DNA of 10,417 bases from UBA11098 sp041671525 (lineage in GTDB: Bacteria; Patescibacteriota; Minisyncoccia; Moranbacterales; UBA2206). The stretch covers positions 1-10,417 of the forward strand of contig JBAZBJ010000021.1 of the NCBI GenBank assembly GCA_041671525.1, given 5' to 3'. A program made the translations under genes and the position numbers. Positions 1 through 5,134 of the stretch are shown here, piece after piece; position 1 is the first letter of the stretch, and every line of letters begins with the position of its first letter. The notes beneath the pieces are model-generated. The model worked only from the letters and a program-made list of their open reading frames with translations. It ran no database searches and was not told the DNA's origin.

Positions 1-353
1 ATGCTTATAACATTGACAAGCCTTTTCATCCAAAAAGCGAACTTTGGCTGGGTTTTTTAATTAAAATAAACGGGTTGTTATTGTATCATGCAGGTGATAG
101 TGATGTTATTCCTGAAATGCAAAAACTTACAGGCTATAATCATCCGGAAAAGGAGTTTATTGCCTTGTTGCCTATAGGAGGCAGATTTACTATGAGTGCT
201 GAGGAAGCTGTAGAAGCTGCGAAAATCATCAAGCCCTCTCTAGCAATACCTATGCATTATGGCAGCATTGTGGGAACTGAGCAAGATGCAATTGATTTTG
301 TTCAAATGTGCAAAGAAGAGGGGATTAATGCAATAATTTTGGAGAAGGAATAA
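1..353 (+). CDS. UPF0173-type metal-dependent hydrolase (MBL fold), C-terminal part
   Basis: This is the C-terminal 116 residues of a metallo-beta-lactamase-fold hydrolase whose 5' end lies left of the window; the frame is open from base 3. The visible part begins with a YNIDKPFHPK segment and a conserved L-G (residues 2-17), typical of the UPF0173/YtkL group. It then has YHAGDSD (28-34, the metal-binding Asp region after strand exchange), LLPIGGRFTM (56-65) and IPMHYG (82-87, the last metal-binding His). The family is predicted to hydrolyse an unknown substrate at a di-metal site in the cytoplasm; the true substrate is not known. An internal ATG at 75 is not the start, because conserved family sequence continues upstream of it. 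The TAA ends at 353, and the stop of the convergent minus-strand gene begins at 354, so there is no intergenic space. Confidence 0.88.
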   Translation, partial: AYNIDKPFHPKSELWLGFLIKINGLLLYHAGDSDVIPEMQKLTGYNHPEKEFIALLPIGGRFTMSAEEAVEAAKIIKPSLAIPMHYGSIVGTEQDAIDFVQMCKEEGINAIILEKE

Positions 354-1007
354 TTATTTTTCTAGTTCCTGAAGCTTTTCTTTAAGTTGCTTTGGGTTTT
401 CTATATAACTTAAACTTATTCCATATTTTTCCATATAAGCTTCTGTTTCTTTAGAAAGAGTTTTTGATTTGAGAAATGGGCAGTATACTAAAATAGTGTA
501 AGGGATGTTTATGCCTGCTCTGACTTCTGGATGCAAATATTTTGCATCTGAAATTCCTTTTTTGAAGCCTTTCATGAGCTTGAATAAGTATATTCCTGCA
601 TTAAGCTCCAGGTCTGCTCCTGGGCTGTTGCCAAGATATAAAACAACATCCCCTAAAAGTGCTTTTAGCCTATTTTGCTGGCGCCAATCGCCTGTGTCTA
701 TGAATCTATTGAAGAGGGGTTTTCTGTTGACAGTCTCATTCATAAATGGTTCAATATGCTTTATGCCGTAGCCTTTATCTGATTTTGGAATGCTACCTAT
801 TACACTTTTTCCACCTTGTTTTTTATACGACTTTGCAAGCTCAAATGCTATGCCTTCGCTGGGAGTTAATTCTAGTTCTACTTCTGCTTCTACAAATGAT
901 TTTGCTAATTTTTTAACTTCAGACTCAAGCGCTTCAGGAGGAATTTCTAAGAGATTATAGAAATGAAAATCAAGATCTCCTGGACCGATTAAACTTATCC
1001 TTAACAT
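354..1007 (-). CDS. Rossmann-like protein, possibly SLOG/LOG-related, function unknown
   Basis: A 217-residue cytoplasmic protein with no signal peptide or membrane segment. I do not recognise a named family. The layout suggests a nucleotide-binding Rossmann-like fold: a short hydrophobic strand followed by GPGD at residues 8-11, an amphipathic helix, VIGSIP (69-74), and GDVVLYLGNSPGADLELNAG (119-138). In the last segment a strand runs into a glycine-rich turn and a helix, as in the substrate loop of SLOG (LOG/DprA-like) proteins. That link is an inference from pattern only. The ATG at 1007 has no Shine-Dalgarno. The palindromic TATA element at 1023-1036 is centred about 22 bp upstream, so the transcript is probably leaderless. 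The gene is divergent from taw3 and shares that element with it; its stop abuts the stop of the hydrolase gene on the other strand. Confidence 0.72.
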   Translation of the reverse strand: MLRISLIGPGDLDFHFYNLLEIPPEALESEVKKLAKSFVEAEVELELTPSEGIAFELAKSYKKQGGKSVIGSIPKSDKGYGIKHIEPFMNETVNRKPLFNRFIDTGDWRQQNRLKALLGDVVLYLGNSPGADLELNAGIYLFKLMKGFKKGISDAKYLHPEVRAGINIPYTILVYCPFLKSKTLSKETEAYMEKYGISLSYIENPKQLKEKLQELEK

Positions 1008-1022
1008 TTTTTTATCAGGAAC

Positions 1023-1036
1023 TTTAAATATTTAAA
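1023..1036. promoter_or_regulatory. Palindromic TATA element shared by divergent genes
   Basis: TTTAAATATTTAAA is a perfect 14-bp palindrome in the 50-bp gap between two divergent start codons. Its centre lies about 22 bp from the minus-strand ATG (1007) and about 28 bp from the plus-strand ATG (1058). Neither start has a Shine-Dalgarno. Archaeal TBP places initiation about 25 bp from the TATA centre, so one element could drive two leaderless or near-leaderless transcripts. The sequence and spacing are seen; the bidirectional use is inferred. Confidence 0.65.
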
Positions 1037-1057
1037 TGCTGTTTTTGTATTTTTTTT

Positions 1058-1633
1058 ATGTTTAATAAGTTTGCGAACAGAAAGAATGATGTTCTTGAAA
1101 AAAAAGACAAGTCTTTTATTGGAGAATGGGATGAGCCGATTAAAGAATTGTGCGATGAAATAAATACCTTGCAGGATTATTACACGACTTCTTCGTGTTC
1201 TGGACGAATTCTTTTAATGATTGATCAAGATAAAAAGGCGCCAGGGTTGTTCTTGAATGTCTGGCATCATAAAATAAGCGTTGAAGAATTGAAAAAAGCT
1301 TTAGCTGAAGCATTAAAATGCAGGAAAAACATCAAATTTAAGATGGAAGCATGTGCCTTGCATATTGCATGCAAAAGAATTGAGGAAGCTGAAAGAATCT
1401 ACACACTTGGGAAAAATTCAAGCTGGAAGAAATCTGGAATAATAAGTGCAGAAGATAATTTTGTTGTTGAGCTGAACAGCTCTGAAAAGCTTGAATTTCC
1501 AATAGTTCAAAAAGGAAAAATTTTAGTTGATGATGAATTTTTGAAAATCATCGTCGAGGATTCAAATAATAAGCTTGAAAGAGGATGGCAGAGGATAAAA
1601 AAGCTGAAGGAAAATATGAGGGAGCTAGCTTGA
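1058..1633 (+). CDS. taw3: tRNA-Phe wybutosine-pathway methyltransferase Taw3/TYW3
   Basis: A 191-residue protein of the TYW3/Taw3 family. The family methylates N4 of the 7-aminocarboxypropyl-demethylwyosine intermediate at G37 of tRNA-Phe, using S-adenosylmethionine, in the wyosine-derivative pathway. The diagnostic segments are DKSFIGEWDEPI (residues 17-28), followed by an IN, and then the signature YYTTSSCSGRI (41-51). A conserved EACALHIAC block (98-106) and a basic C-terminal helix follow. The length agrees with archaeal members (about 200). The start at 1058 follows the palindromic TATA by about 28 bp with no Shine-Dalgarno, so translation is probably leaderless. The stop TGA (1631-1633) overlaps a TTG start of the next gene, which indicates an operon. 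The other wybutosine genes (taw1, taw2, trm5) are not in this window. Confidence 0.93.
   Translation: MFNKFANRKNDVLEKKDKSFIGEWDEPIKELCDEINTLQDYYTTSSCSGRILLMIDQDKKAPGLFLNVWHHKISVEELKKALAEALKCRKNIKFKMEACALHIACKRIEEAERIYTLGKNSSWKKSGIISAEDNFVVELNSSEKLEFPIVQKGKILVDDEFLKIIVEDSNNKLERGWQRIKKLKENMRELA
1618..1624 (+). promoter_or_regulatory. Shine-Dalgarno that decides the TTG start of the C15-like gene
   Basis: GAGGGAG lies inside the end of taw3, five bases before TTG at 1630. The TTG overlaps the taw3 stop as TTGA. This spacing supports coupled translation from TTG 1630 rather than from the upstream ATG at 1585. Confidence 0.6.
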
Positions 1634-2058
1634 ATAATCTTTTAATCTATACTTTTAGAACAAATCCCTTAATAGAAAGAGTGCGGGTAGTTTACCCCGA
1701 GCTTTTTATCTTTGGAAAATTAAAAGCAGATTTAGTAGTTTTTAAGAATAAATTAATTAAGGAGAAACCTAAACTTATTTTAGGTTTTGCAATAGGAAAA
1801 ACTTCCCAGTTCGAGAAAATTGCAGTTAATAGATTTAATGAAAAAAAGATAGTTAGGGACGGAGCAGAGAGCTTTGAGTTATTTATTCCAGATAATGCTT
1901 TTAAAAGTTCAATTAAACCAACAGGTTCTTTTTGCAACTGGACGATTTATCAGTTAGCTAATTTTATCGCTGAAAATAAGCTAGATTGCAAGCTGATTTT
2001 TGTTCATGTAGAAGAAAAAGACTATCTTAATCTGCTTGAACTAATCAAGAAATTCTAG
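1630..2058 (+). CDS. Shortened peptidase C15 (pyroglutamyl peptidase)-like protein
   Basis: The sequence resembles a reduced pyrrolidone-carboxylate peptidase. Residues below are numbered from TTG 1630. An N-terminal strand LLIYTF leads to LGFAIGKTSQFEKIAVN (51-67), equivalent to the family's GLAxGR..I..ERVAIN segment with the catalytic Glu (E62). PDN (87-89), SFCNWTIYQL (100-109, catalytic Cys C102) and IFVHV (123-127, catalytic His H126) follow. All three C15 catalytic residues are therefore in order. The protein is only about 142 residues against 200-215 for the family, and the N-terminal GFxPF pyroglutamate-pocket motif is missing, so substrate and activity are uncertain. I chose TTG 1630 because GAGGGAG (1618-1624) sits 5 nt upstream, it overlaps the taw3 stop, and homology begins there. 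An in-frame ATG at 1585 would add 15 hydrophilic residues and a longer overlap. Confidence 0.68.
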   Translation: MNNLLIYTFRTNPLIERVRVVYPELFIFGKLKADLVVFKNKLIKEKPKLILGFAIGKTSQFEKIAVNRFNEKKIVRDGAESFELFIPDNAFKSSIKPTGSFCNWTIYQLANFIAENKLDCKLIFVHVEEKDYLNLLELIKKF

Positions 2059-2076
2059 CACAAAAATATAGAAGAA

Positions 2077-2087
2077 TATTTAAATAA
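2077..2087 (+). promoter_or_regulatory. Candidate distal TATA box upstream of the ftsZ inverted repeat
   Basis: ATATTTAAATA is a good archaeal TATA match in the taw3/C15-ftsZ intergenic region. A start site about 25 bp downstream would fall near 2107, at the first base of a 13-bp inverted-repeat arm. It could be a second ftsZ promoter or the promoter of a small RNA. Function is inferred from position only. Confidence 0.35.
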
Positions 2088-2088
2088 A

Positions 2089-2161
2089 AAGTGCCTCACT
2101 TTATTAATATTAATTTAAACATCAAGTAGATTAAATTAATATTCGTTAGTGAGGTTCACTT
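2089..2161. repeat. Long interrupted inverted repeat upstream of ftsZ
   Basis: A perfect 13-bp inverted repeat (AATATTAATTTAA at 2106-2118 against 2131-2143) encloses a 12-base loop. Outside a small asymmetric interior of 5 and 4 bases, CCTCACT (2094-2100) pairs with AGTGAGG (2148-2154). Then AAGTG (2089-2093) pairs with CACTT (2157-2161) after a two-base bulge. Together these give about 25 base pairs over 73 bases. It sits after the C15-like gene and before the proximal ftsZ TATA box. It may end the upstream transcript, form a leader structure for ftsZ, encode a small RNA, or be a small non-coding element. No long T-tract follows, so a simple terminator is not the best fit. Confidence 0.75.
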
Positions 2162-2190
2162 CTTCTTTAATAGTATTTGGAGGTATGCCA

Positions 2191-2200
2191 AATATATAAA
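2191..2200 (+). promoter_or_regulatory. Proximal ftsZ TATA box
   Basis: AATATATAAA lies about 52 bp before the ftsZ ATG. Initiation about 25 bp downstream would fall near 2220 and give a leader of about 27 nt that just holds the Shine-Dalgarno at 2231-2238. The spacing therefore fits a leadered promoter. Confidence 0.6.
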
Positions 2201-2217
2201 CTTTTCGTAGAAAAGTT
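2199..2217. promoter_or_regulatory. Operator-like palindrome in the ftsZ core promoter
   Basis: AACTTTTC and GAAAAGTT form a perfect 8-bp inverted repeat around a GTA spacer. The element touches the TATA box on its left and ends next to the expected transcription start, so a dimeric regulator bound here would block polymerase loading. It could instead be a chance hairpin in AT-rich DNA; the regulator is unknown. Confidence 0.45.
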
Positions 2218-2230
2218 ACAAAATCGCTGA

Positions 2231-2238
2231 AAGGAGGA
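2231..2238 (+). promoter_or_regulatory. Strong Shine-Dalgarno of ftsZ
   Basis: AAGGAGGA ends nine bases before the ATG at 2248 and is the most complete Shine-Dalgarno in the window. It supports that start and leadered, probably efficient, translation of ftsZ. Confidence 0.75.
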
Positions 2239-2247
2239 CAAAAAAAG

Positions 2248-3327
2248 ATGGTACTAGATTTCGCAAAAGAAGCTATAAGGAATGCAGACACACACAGTAT
2301 TAACTTTGATGATCTTAAAGCTGGTAAGGCTAACATCAAGGTTATTGGAGTTGGTGGTTGTGGTGGTAATGCTGTAACATGGCTTTTCAACAAAGGAATT
2401 GACGGAGCTACTGTTTATGCTGCTAATACTGATGCACTACACCTTAGTGTTACAAAGGCTGATGAGAAAATTCTTATTGGTAAAGAGCTAACAAGAGGGT
2501 TAGGAGCAGGTGGTAGAGCTACAACAGGAAGAGAAGCTGCTAAAGAAGCACTTGTTGATTTGAAGAAGGCTGTTTCAGGCGCTGATATGGTTTTCGTTAT
2601 TGGCGGAATGGGCGGTGGAACAGGAACAGGAGCAGCACCAGTTATTGCTCAGATTGCAAAAGAAACAGGAGCAGTAGTTATTGGTGTTGTAACAATGCCT
2701 TTCGAAGCTGAAAAAGCAAGAATTGACAAGGCTGAATTTGGTTTGCAGGAATTGAGAGAAGTTACAGATACCACAATAGTGCTGGATAATAACAGACTAG
2801 TTGATATTGCAGGCCAGTTGCCTATTGAACAGGCTTTTGCTGTTGCAAATGAGCTTGTAAGCACAATGGTAAAAGGTATTGTAGAGACAATCACACTTCC
2901 AAGCTTGATTAACCTTGATTATGCTGATGTTTCAGCAATCATGAAAGATGGTGGTGTAGCTGTTATCGGAATTGGTGAAAGTGATTCACAGAACCGTGTT
3001 GATGAAGCAGTTAAGCAAGCTCTTACTCATCCTCTACTTGATGTGGACTATAAGGGTGCTACTGGCGCTTTGATACATGTTACTTGTGGTCCTGACCTAA
3101 AGCTTGAAGAATTTGATGTTATTGGTAGGAGTGTTTCAGAAAACTTAAGCCCAGATGCTCAGGTCATTATCGGAGCGAGAATTAACAAAGAATTCACAGG
3201 CAAGGTAAGAGTTATCACTATTATGACTGGTGTCAAGAGTCCATACGTTCTTGGAAGAGACATGCAAGAAAGAGCTATGCCTAGAACAAGGGAAATGTCT
3301 GATTTAGGAATTGAAGTTCTTGGATAA
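2248..3327 (+). CDS. ftsZ: Cell division GTPase FtsZ
   Basis: A 359-residue tubulin-superfamily GTPase that polymerises at midcell and organises division. The N-terminal glycine-rich loop reads IGVGGCGGNAV (residues 33-43). ANTD follows at 59-62, GLGAGG at 84-89, and the GTP-binding tubulin signature GGGTGTG at 122-128. TMPF (149-152) and DNNRL (180-184) come next. The T7 catalytic loop NLDYADV (222-228) supplies the aspartates that trigger GTP hydrolysis in the neighbouring subunit. The C-terminal activation domain ends near residue 336, leaving a tail of only about 23 residues that closes with SDLGIEVLG. There is no long linker, although the tail could be a partner-docking peptide. The gene has its own promoter, a strong Shine-Dalgarno and a terminator, so it is probably monocistronic. 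Assignment to archaeal FtsZ1 or FtsZ2 needs a tree. Confidence 0.98.
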   Translation: MVLDFAKEAIRNADTHSINFDDLKAGKANIKVIGVGGCGGNAVTWLFNKGIDGATVYAANTDALHLSVTKADEKILIGKELTRGLGAGGRATTGREAAKEALVDLKKAVSGADMVFVIGGMGGGTGTGAAPVIAQIAKETGAVVIGVVTMPFEAEKARIDKAEFGLQELREVTDTTIVLDNNRLVDIAGQLPIEQAFAVANELVSTMVKGIVETITLPSLINLDYADVSAIMKDGGVAVIGIGESDSQNRVDEAVKQALTHPLLDVDYKGATGALIHVTCGPDLKLEEFDVIGRSVSENLSPDAQVIIGARINKEFTGKVRVITIMTGVKSPYVLGRDMQERAMPRTREMSDLGIEVLG

Positions 3328-3336
3328 TTTTTTAAT

Positions 3337-3358
3337 GCCAGGTTTTCCTGGCTTTTTT
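3337..3358 (+). terminator. Hairpin/T-tract terminator after ftsZ
   Basis: GCCAGG (3337-3342) and CCTGGC (3347-3352) form a perfect GC-rich stem around TTTT. Six T residues follow at once, with more T-rich sequence behind them. It begins ten bases after the ftsZ stop. Archaeal RNA polymerase stops mainly at T-tracts; the hairpin makes this look like a bacterial intrinsic terminator. Confidence 0.75.
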
Positions 3359-3370
3359 ATTTTTTTGATT

Positions 3371-3380
3371 ATATTTTTAA
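3371..3380 (+). promoter_or_regulatory. TATA box for the 3403 membrane gene
   Basis: ATATTTTTAA is centred about 27 bp before the ATG at 3403, and no Shine-Dalgarno lies between. This is the spacing expected for a leaderless transcript. It starts just after the ftsZ terminator. Confidence 0.5.
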
Positions 3381-3402
3381 AGAAGAATTTGTTTTATGAA
3401 TA

Positions 3403-3702
3403 ATGAACAAGTCGGGATTATTTTTTTATAATATTTTTTTTAAGTCTGTTTTAGCACTTATACTTCTTGTTGTAACTATTTGGTTATCTTTTAAAACTTA
3501 TCCAATAAATGAAATCAAAATCGTTTTACCTTATTTGATAACTTCAGTTCTTTTCTTAATTGGATTTATCTTTATACTTGTTTTTAGAGAAATATCTACT
3601 TCTTTTAGAAAGAAAAGTTATTCTCTTTTTTTGCAACAAGTTTTTTTAATCGGAGAGATAATTACTTGCTTATTAGCCTATAGATTTATCATGAAAAAAT
3701 AA
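3403..3702 (+). CDS. Small membrane protein, three predicted transmembrane helices
   Basis: A 99-residue protein that I do not recognise. Three hydrophobic stretches are visible at about residues 13-30, 41-61 and 78-96. Short charged connections separate them: one around EIK at 37-39 and a basic loop RKK at 69-71. The C-terminus ends MKK. The positive-inside rule puts the RKK loop and the C-terminal KK in tension with a simple three-helix topology, so one helix may be peripheral. It lies 75 bp after the ftsZ stop, behind a terminator and with its own TATA box, so a link to cell division rests on position only. The short ORF from ATG 3396 is in another frame and ends quickly. Composition is very AT-rich, as in the rest of this segment. 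Confidence 0.6.
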   Translation: MNKSGLFFYNIFFKSVLALILLVVTIWLSFKTYPINEIKIVLPYLITSVLFLIGFIFILVFREISTSFRKKSYSLFLQQVFLIGEIITCLLAYRFIMKK

Positions 3703-3711
3703 TTTTCAAAA

Positions 3712-3720
3712 GATATTTAA
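3712..3720 (+). promoter_or_regulatory. TATA box for the 3756 membrane gene
   Basis: GATATTTAA lies about 40 bp before the ATG at 3756. Initiation near 3741 would leave a leader of about 15 nt containing AAGGTG (3746-3751), a usable Shine-Dalgarno four bases before the start codon. Confidence 0.45.
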
Positions 3721-3755
3721 ATCAATTTCCCCCTTATATCTTATAAAGGTGAAAA

Positions 3756-4079
3756 ATGGGTGAAGAATTAGAAACAGTTTTTATAAGAAAATTGGGTGTT
3801 TTGCCCTTTGCAATAACTATCACCTTAGTAGCAATTTTTTCAAGCATAGTCTTCTTTGTGGTTATTGCTTTATTGGTTGGATTAATAGCAAGCATGTTGC
3901 CTAGTGGCTCTGAATTAATACTTGAAATGTTTTCAAGCTTTTTTAGCTTTGAACAAATTACAAATTTTCTAAAATTTTTACTAGGCATATCCATATCTAC
4001 TTTTTTATTTGGAGTAATTTTTGCACTGCTTTATAATTTAGCTGCAAAGATAACGAAAGGAATAAAACTTTTTTCTTAA
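3756..4079 (+). CDS. Small membrane protein with archaeal DUF3566-like C-terminus
   Basis: A 107-residue membrane protein. Residues 1-12 are hydrophilic and end in RKLGV. A long hydrophobic region (about 17-47) is followed by an amphipathic connector (48-70, rich in S, E and F). A second hydrophobic segment (73-97) contains FGVIFALLYNLAAKITKGIKL. The ALxYNLxAK..GGI pattern recurs at the C-termini of small archaeal membrane proteins annotated as DUF3566-like or unnamed; that match is from memory of the pattern, not from a search. The function is unknown. It has its own promoter and a short leader with AAGGTG. Its TAA (4077-4079) overlaps the opposing gene's stop on the other strand in a shared TTAA. 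Confidence 0.65.
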   Translation: MGEELETVFIRKLGVLPFAITITLVAIFSSIVFFVVIALLVGLIASMLPSGSELILEMFSSFFSFEQITNFLKFLLGISISTFLFGVIFALLYNLAAKITKGIKLFS

Positions 4080-4300
4080 GGGTAGATAACTTTTGAAATT
4101 TTTATAATTCTTTCCAAATTAACGTTAACATTTGGATTTAATTCTTTTATCTTTCTGATTTCTTCTTGGACTATTTCTACCGCCTTTCCATCTGAGTTTG
4201 CTGGAAACTCGTAAATGTTTGAAAATCCCCTGCTTCCAGATACGAGTCTCCTATTAATTTTGATATCCCCTTTATAAATGAAGACTGCGAGATATTCCAC
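4076..4300 (-). CDS. Uncharacterised 74-residue protein
   Basis: I do not recognise this protein. It has 74 residues: an N-terminal strand-like EYLAVFIYKGD, a basic KINRRLVSGSRGF stretch, a conserved-looking helix (residues 38-54: GKAVEIVQEEIRKIKEL), and a C-terminal KVIYP. It has no membrane segment and no cysteines. The start is GTG at 4300. The frame is open upstream only to a stop, with no ATG, so GTG is the only good choice. There is no Shine-Dalgarno. A weak AT-rich element around 4326-4336 could serve a leaderless transcript; otherwise it is read through from the nitroreductase gene 43 bp upstream. Its stop shares TTAA with the convergent membrane gene. It could be a false ORF, but it fills the gap neatly between two real genes. 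Confidence 0.5.
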   Translation of the reverse strand: MEYLAVFIYKGDIKINRRLVSGSRGFSNIYEFPANSDGKAVEIVQEEIRKIKELNPNVNVNLERIIKISKVIYP

Positions 4301-4343
4301 CAGTATAGATAGACTTTTTTCTTAATAGATTTATCGTTGAGAA

Positions 4344-4895
4344 TTAAACATCCAGTTTTTTTATTGGATTCATTTTTGTTTGAGAATAGGTATTAAACCG
4401 CAATCCTAATTCATCTTTTGCTCTTCTTGTTCTTGGCTTTTCAACTTCATAGCCAATTGGAAAAATTGCTTCAACCTGAACATCTCCAGGAATTCTTAGA
4501 ATCGCTTTTACTTCTTCTTCTGTAAAATGTCCTATCCAGCAGGTTCCCATACCTGCTTCATGAATCTTTAGAAGGAAATTTTCAATTGCTGCTCCTGCTT
4601 GCTGGCGCAGATATACTTTTCCTTTTTCTCCAAATGCATTTGTCATTCTGCTTGATGATGAGCAAAAGACTACAACATATTTTGCAGTTGCAATAAATGG
4701 TTGTTGTGCAGCATCTGCAAGTTTGTTTATTTTCTCCTGGTCTGAAACAAGAATTATTTTAAGGGTGTAATTTCCGCCTGCCATTGGAGCGTATCTTACA
4801 GAATCAAGGCATTCTATTATCTTTTTCCAGTCTGGTTTTTTTATGGAATATTTTCTTACACTATGCCTTCCTTCTATTGCTTTTTGCAAATCCAT
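4344..4895 (-). CDS. Nitroreductase-family FMN-dependent oxidoreductase
   Basis: A 183-residue member of the nitroreductase fold, a cytoplasmic flavoenzyme that works as a homodimer using NAD(P)H. The N-terminal RHSVRKY (residues 10-16) is the family's FMN-phosphate-binding R-x-S-x-R motif. APMAGGNY (36-43) matches the usual APS..N.Q region. GAAIENFLLKIHEAGMGTCW (101-120) is the classic long helix plus the G.G..W.G turn. It ends with A-x-x-PIGYE (143-150), the flavin-side loop before the C-terminus. The length is typical of short family members. The physiological substrate cannot be told from sequence. The ATG at 4895 has no Shine-Dalgarno but has a TATA box about 25 bp upstream (4914-4923), so it is probably leaderless. 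It is divergent from a 53-residue ribbon-helix-helix-like protein that could regulate it. Confidence 0.93.
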   Translation of the reverse strand: MDLQKAIEGRHSVRKYSIKKPDWKKIIECLDSVRYAPMAGGNYTLKIILVSDQEKINKLADAAQQPFIATAKYVVVFCSSSSRMTNAFGEKGKVYLRQQAGAAIENFLLKIHEAGMGTCWIGHFTEEEVKAILRIPGDVQVEAIFPIGYEVEKPRTRRAKDELGLRFNTYSQTKMNPIKKLDV

Positions 4896-4913
4896 AACTA
4901 AGCTAAGAAAAAT

Positions 4914-4923
4914 GATTATAAAA
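4914..4923 (-). promoter_or_regulatory. TATA box for the nitroreductase gene
   Basis: On the minus strand TTTTATAATC is centred about 24 bp before the ATG at 4895, with no Shine-Dalgarno in between. This fits leaderless transcription. Confidence 0.5.
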
Positions 4924-4940
4924 ATGTTTTTACTAGCGAT

Positions 4941-4951
4941 ATATTTATAAA
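4941..4951 (+). promoter_or_regulatory. TATA box for the 53-residue RHH-like gene
   Basis: ATATTTATAAA is centred about 27 bp before the ATG at 4973, the right spacing for a leaderless transcript. It lies 18 bp from the opposing nitroreductase TATA box, so the two promoters are back to back. Confidence 0.6.
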
Positions 4952-4972
4952 TTAAATTTCTTTAATTTCATT

Positions 4973-5134
4973 ATGGCATCAACACCACCAGGCGCAGCAA
5001 AGATAAAGATTGATTATATTCTTGACAGGAAGACCTATGACGACTTTGCAAAGACTTGTTCTAGAAAAGGATTTGCACCTCAAGTAGTTGTTGAAAAGCT
5101 TATGAGAAGATTTGTTGAAACAGGGCAGATTTAA
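4973..5134 (+). CDS. 53-residue ribbon-helix-helix-like small protein
   Basis: A small gene: ATG at 4973 and TAA ending at 5134. After a Pro/Gly/Ala-rich start (STPPGAA), the strand-like KIKIDYILD (residues 10-18) leads to a first helix YDDFAKTCSRKG (22-33). A turn FAPQ and a second helix VVVEKLMRRFVETG (38-51) follow. That strand-helix-turn-helix order, with hydrophobic residues spaced as in CopG/MetJ-type proteins, suggests a ribbon-helix-helix DNA-binding dimer. This is inferred from the pattern. Support for a real gene is the TATA box at correct leaderless spacing and the protein-like composition. Its promoter is divergent from that of the nitroreductase, so it may control itself and that gene. 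It could also be a nucleoid-type or unknown small protein. Confidence 0.68.
   Translation: MASTPPGAAKIKIDYILDRKTYDDFAKTCSRKGFAPQVVVEKLMRRFVETGQI

Noticed and set aside
505..771. Plus-strand ORF of 88 codons opposite the Rossmann-like gene
   Set aside because: It lies fully within the longer minus-strand gene, has no promoter or Shine-Dalgarno at its start, and its composition looks like an antisense shadow.
1585..1629. ATG at 1585 as the start of the C15-like gene
   Set aside because: It gives a 49-base overlap with taw3 and a hydrophilic extension with no family match. The TTG at 1630 has a better Shine-Dalgarno and a stop-start overlap.
2089..2161. Inverted repeat as the terminal repeats of an insertion element
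   Set aside because: The arms enclose only 12 bases, and no transposase or target-site duplication is visible nearby.
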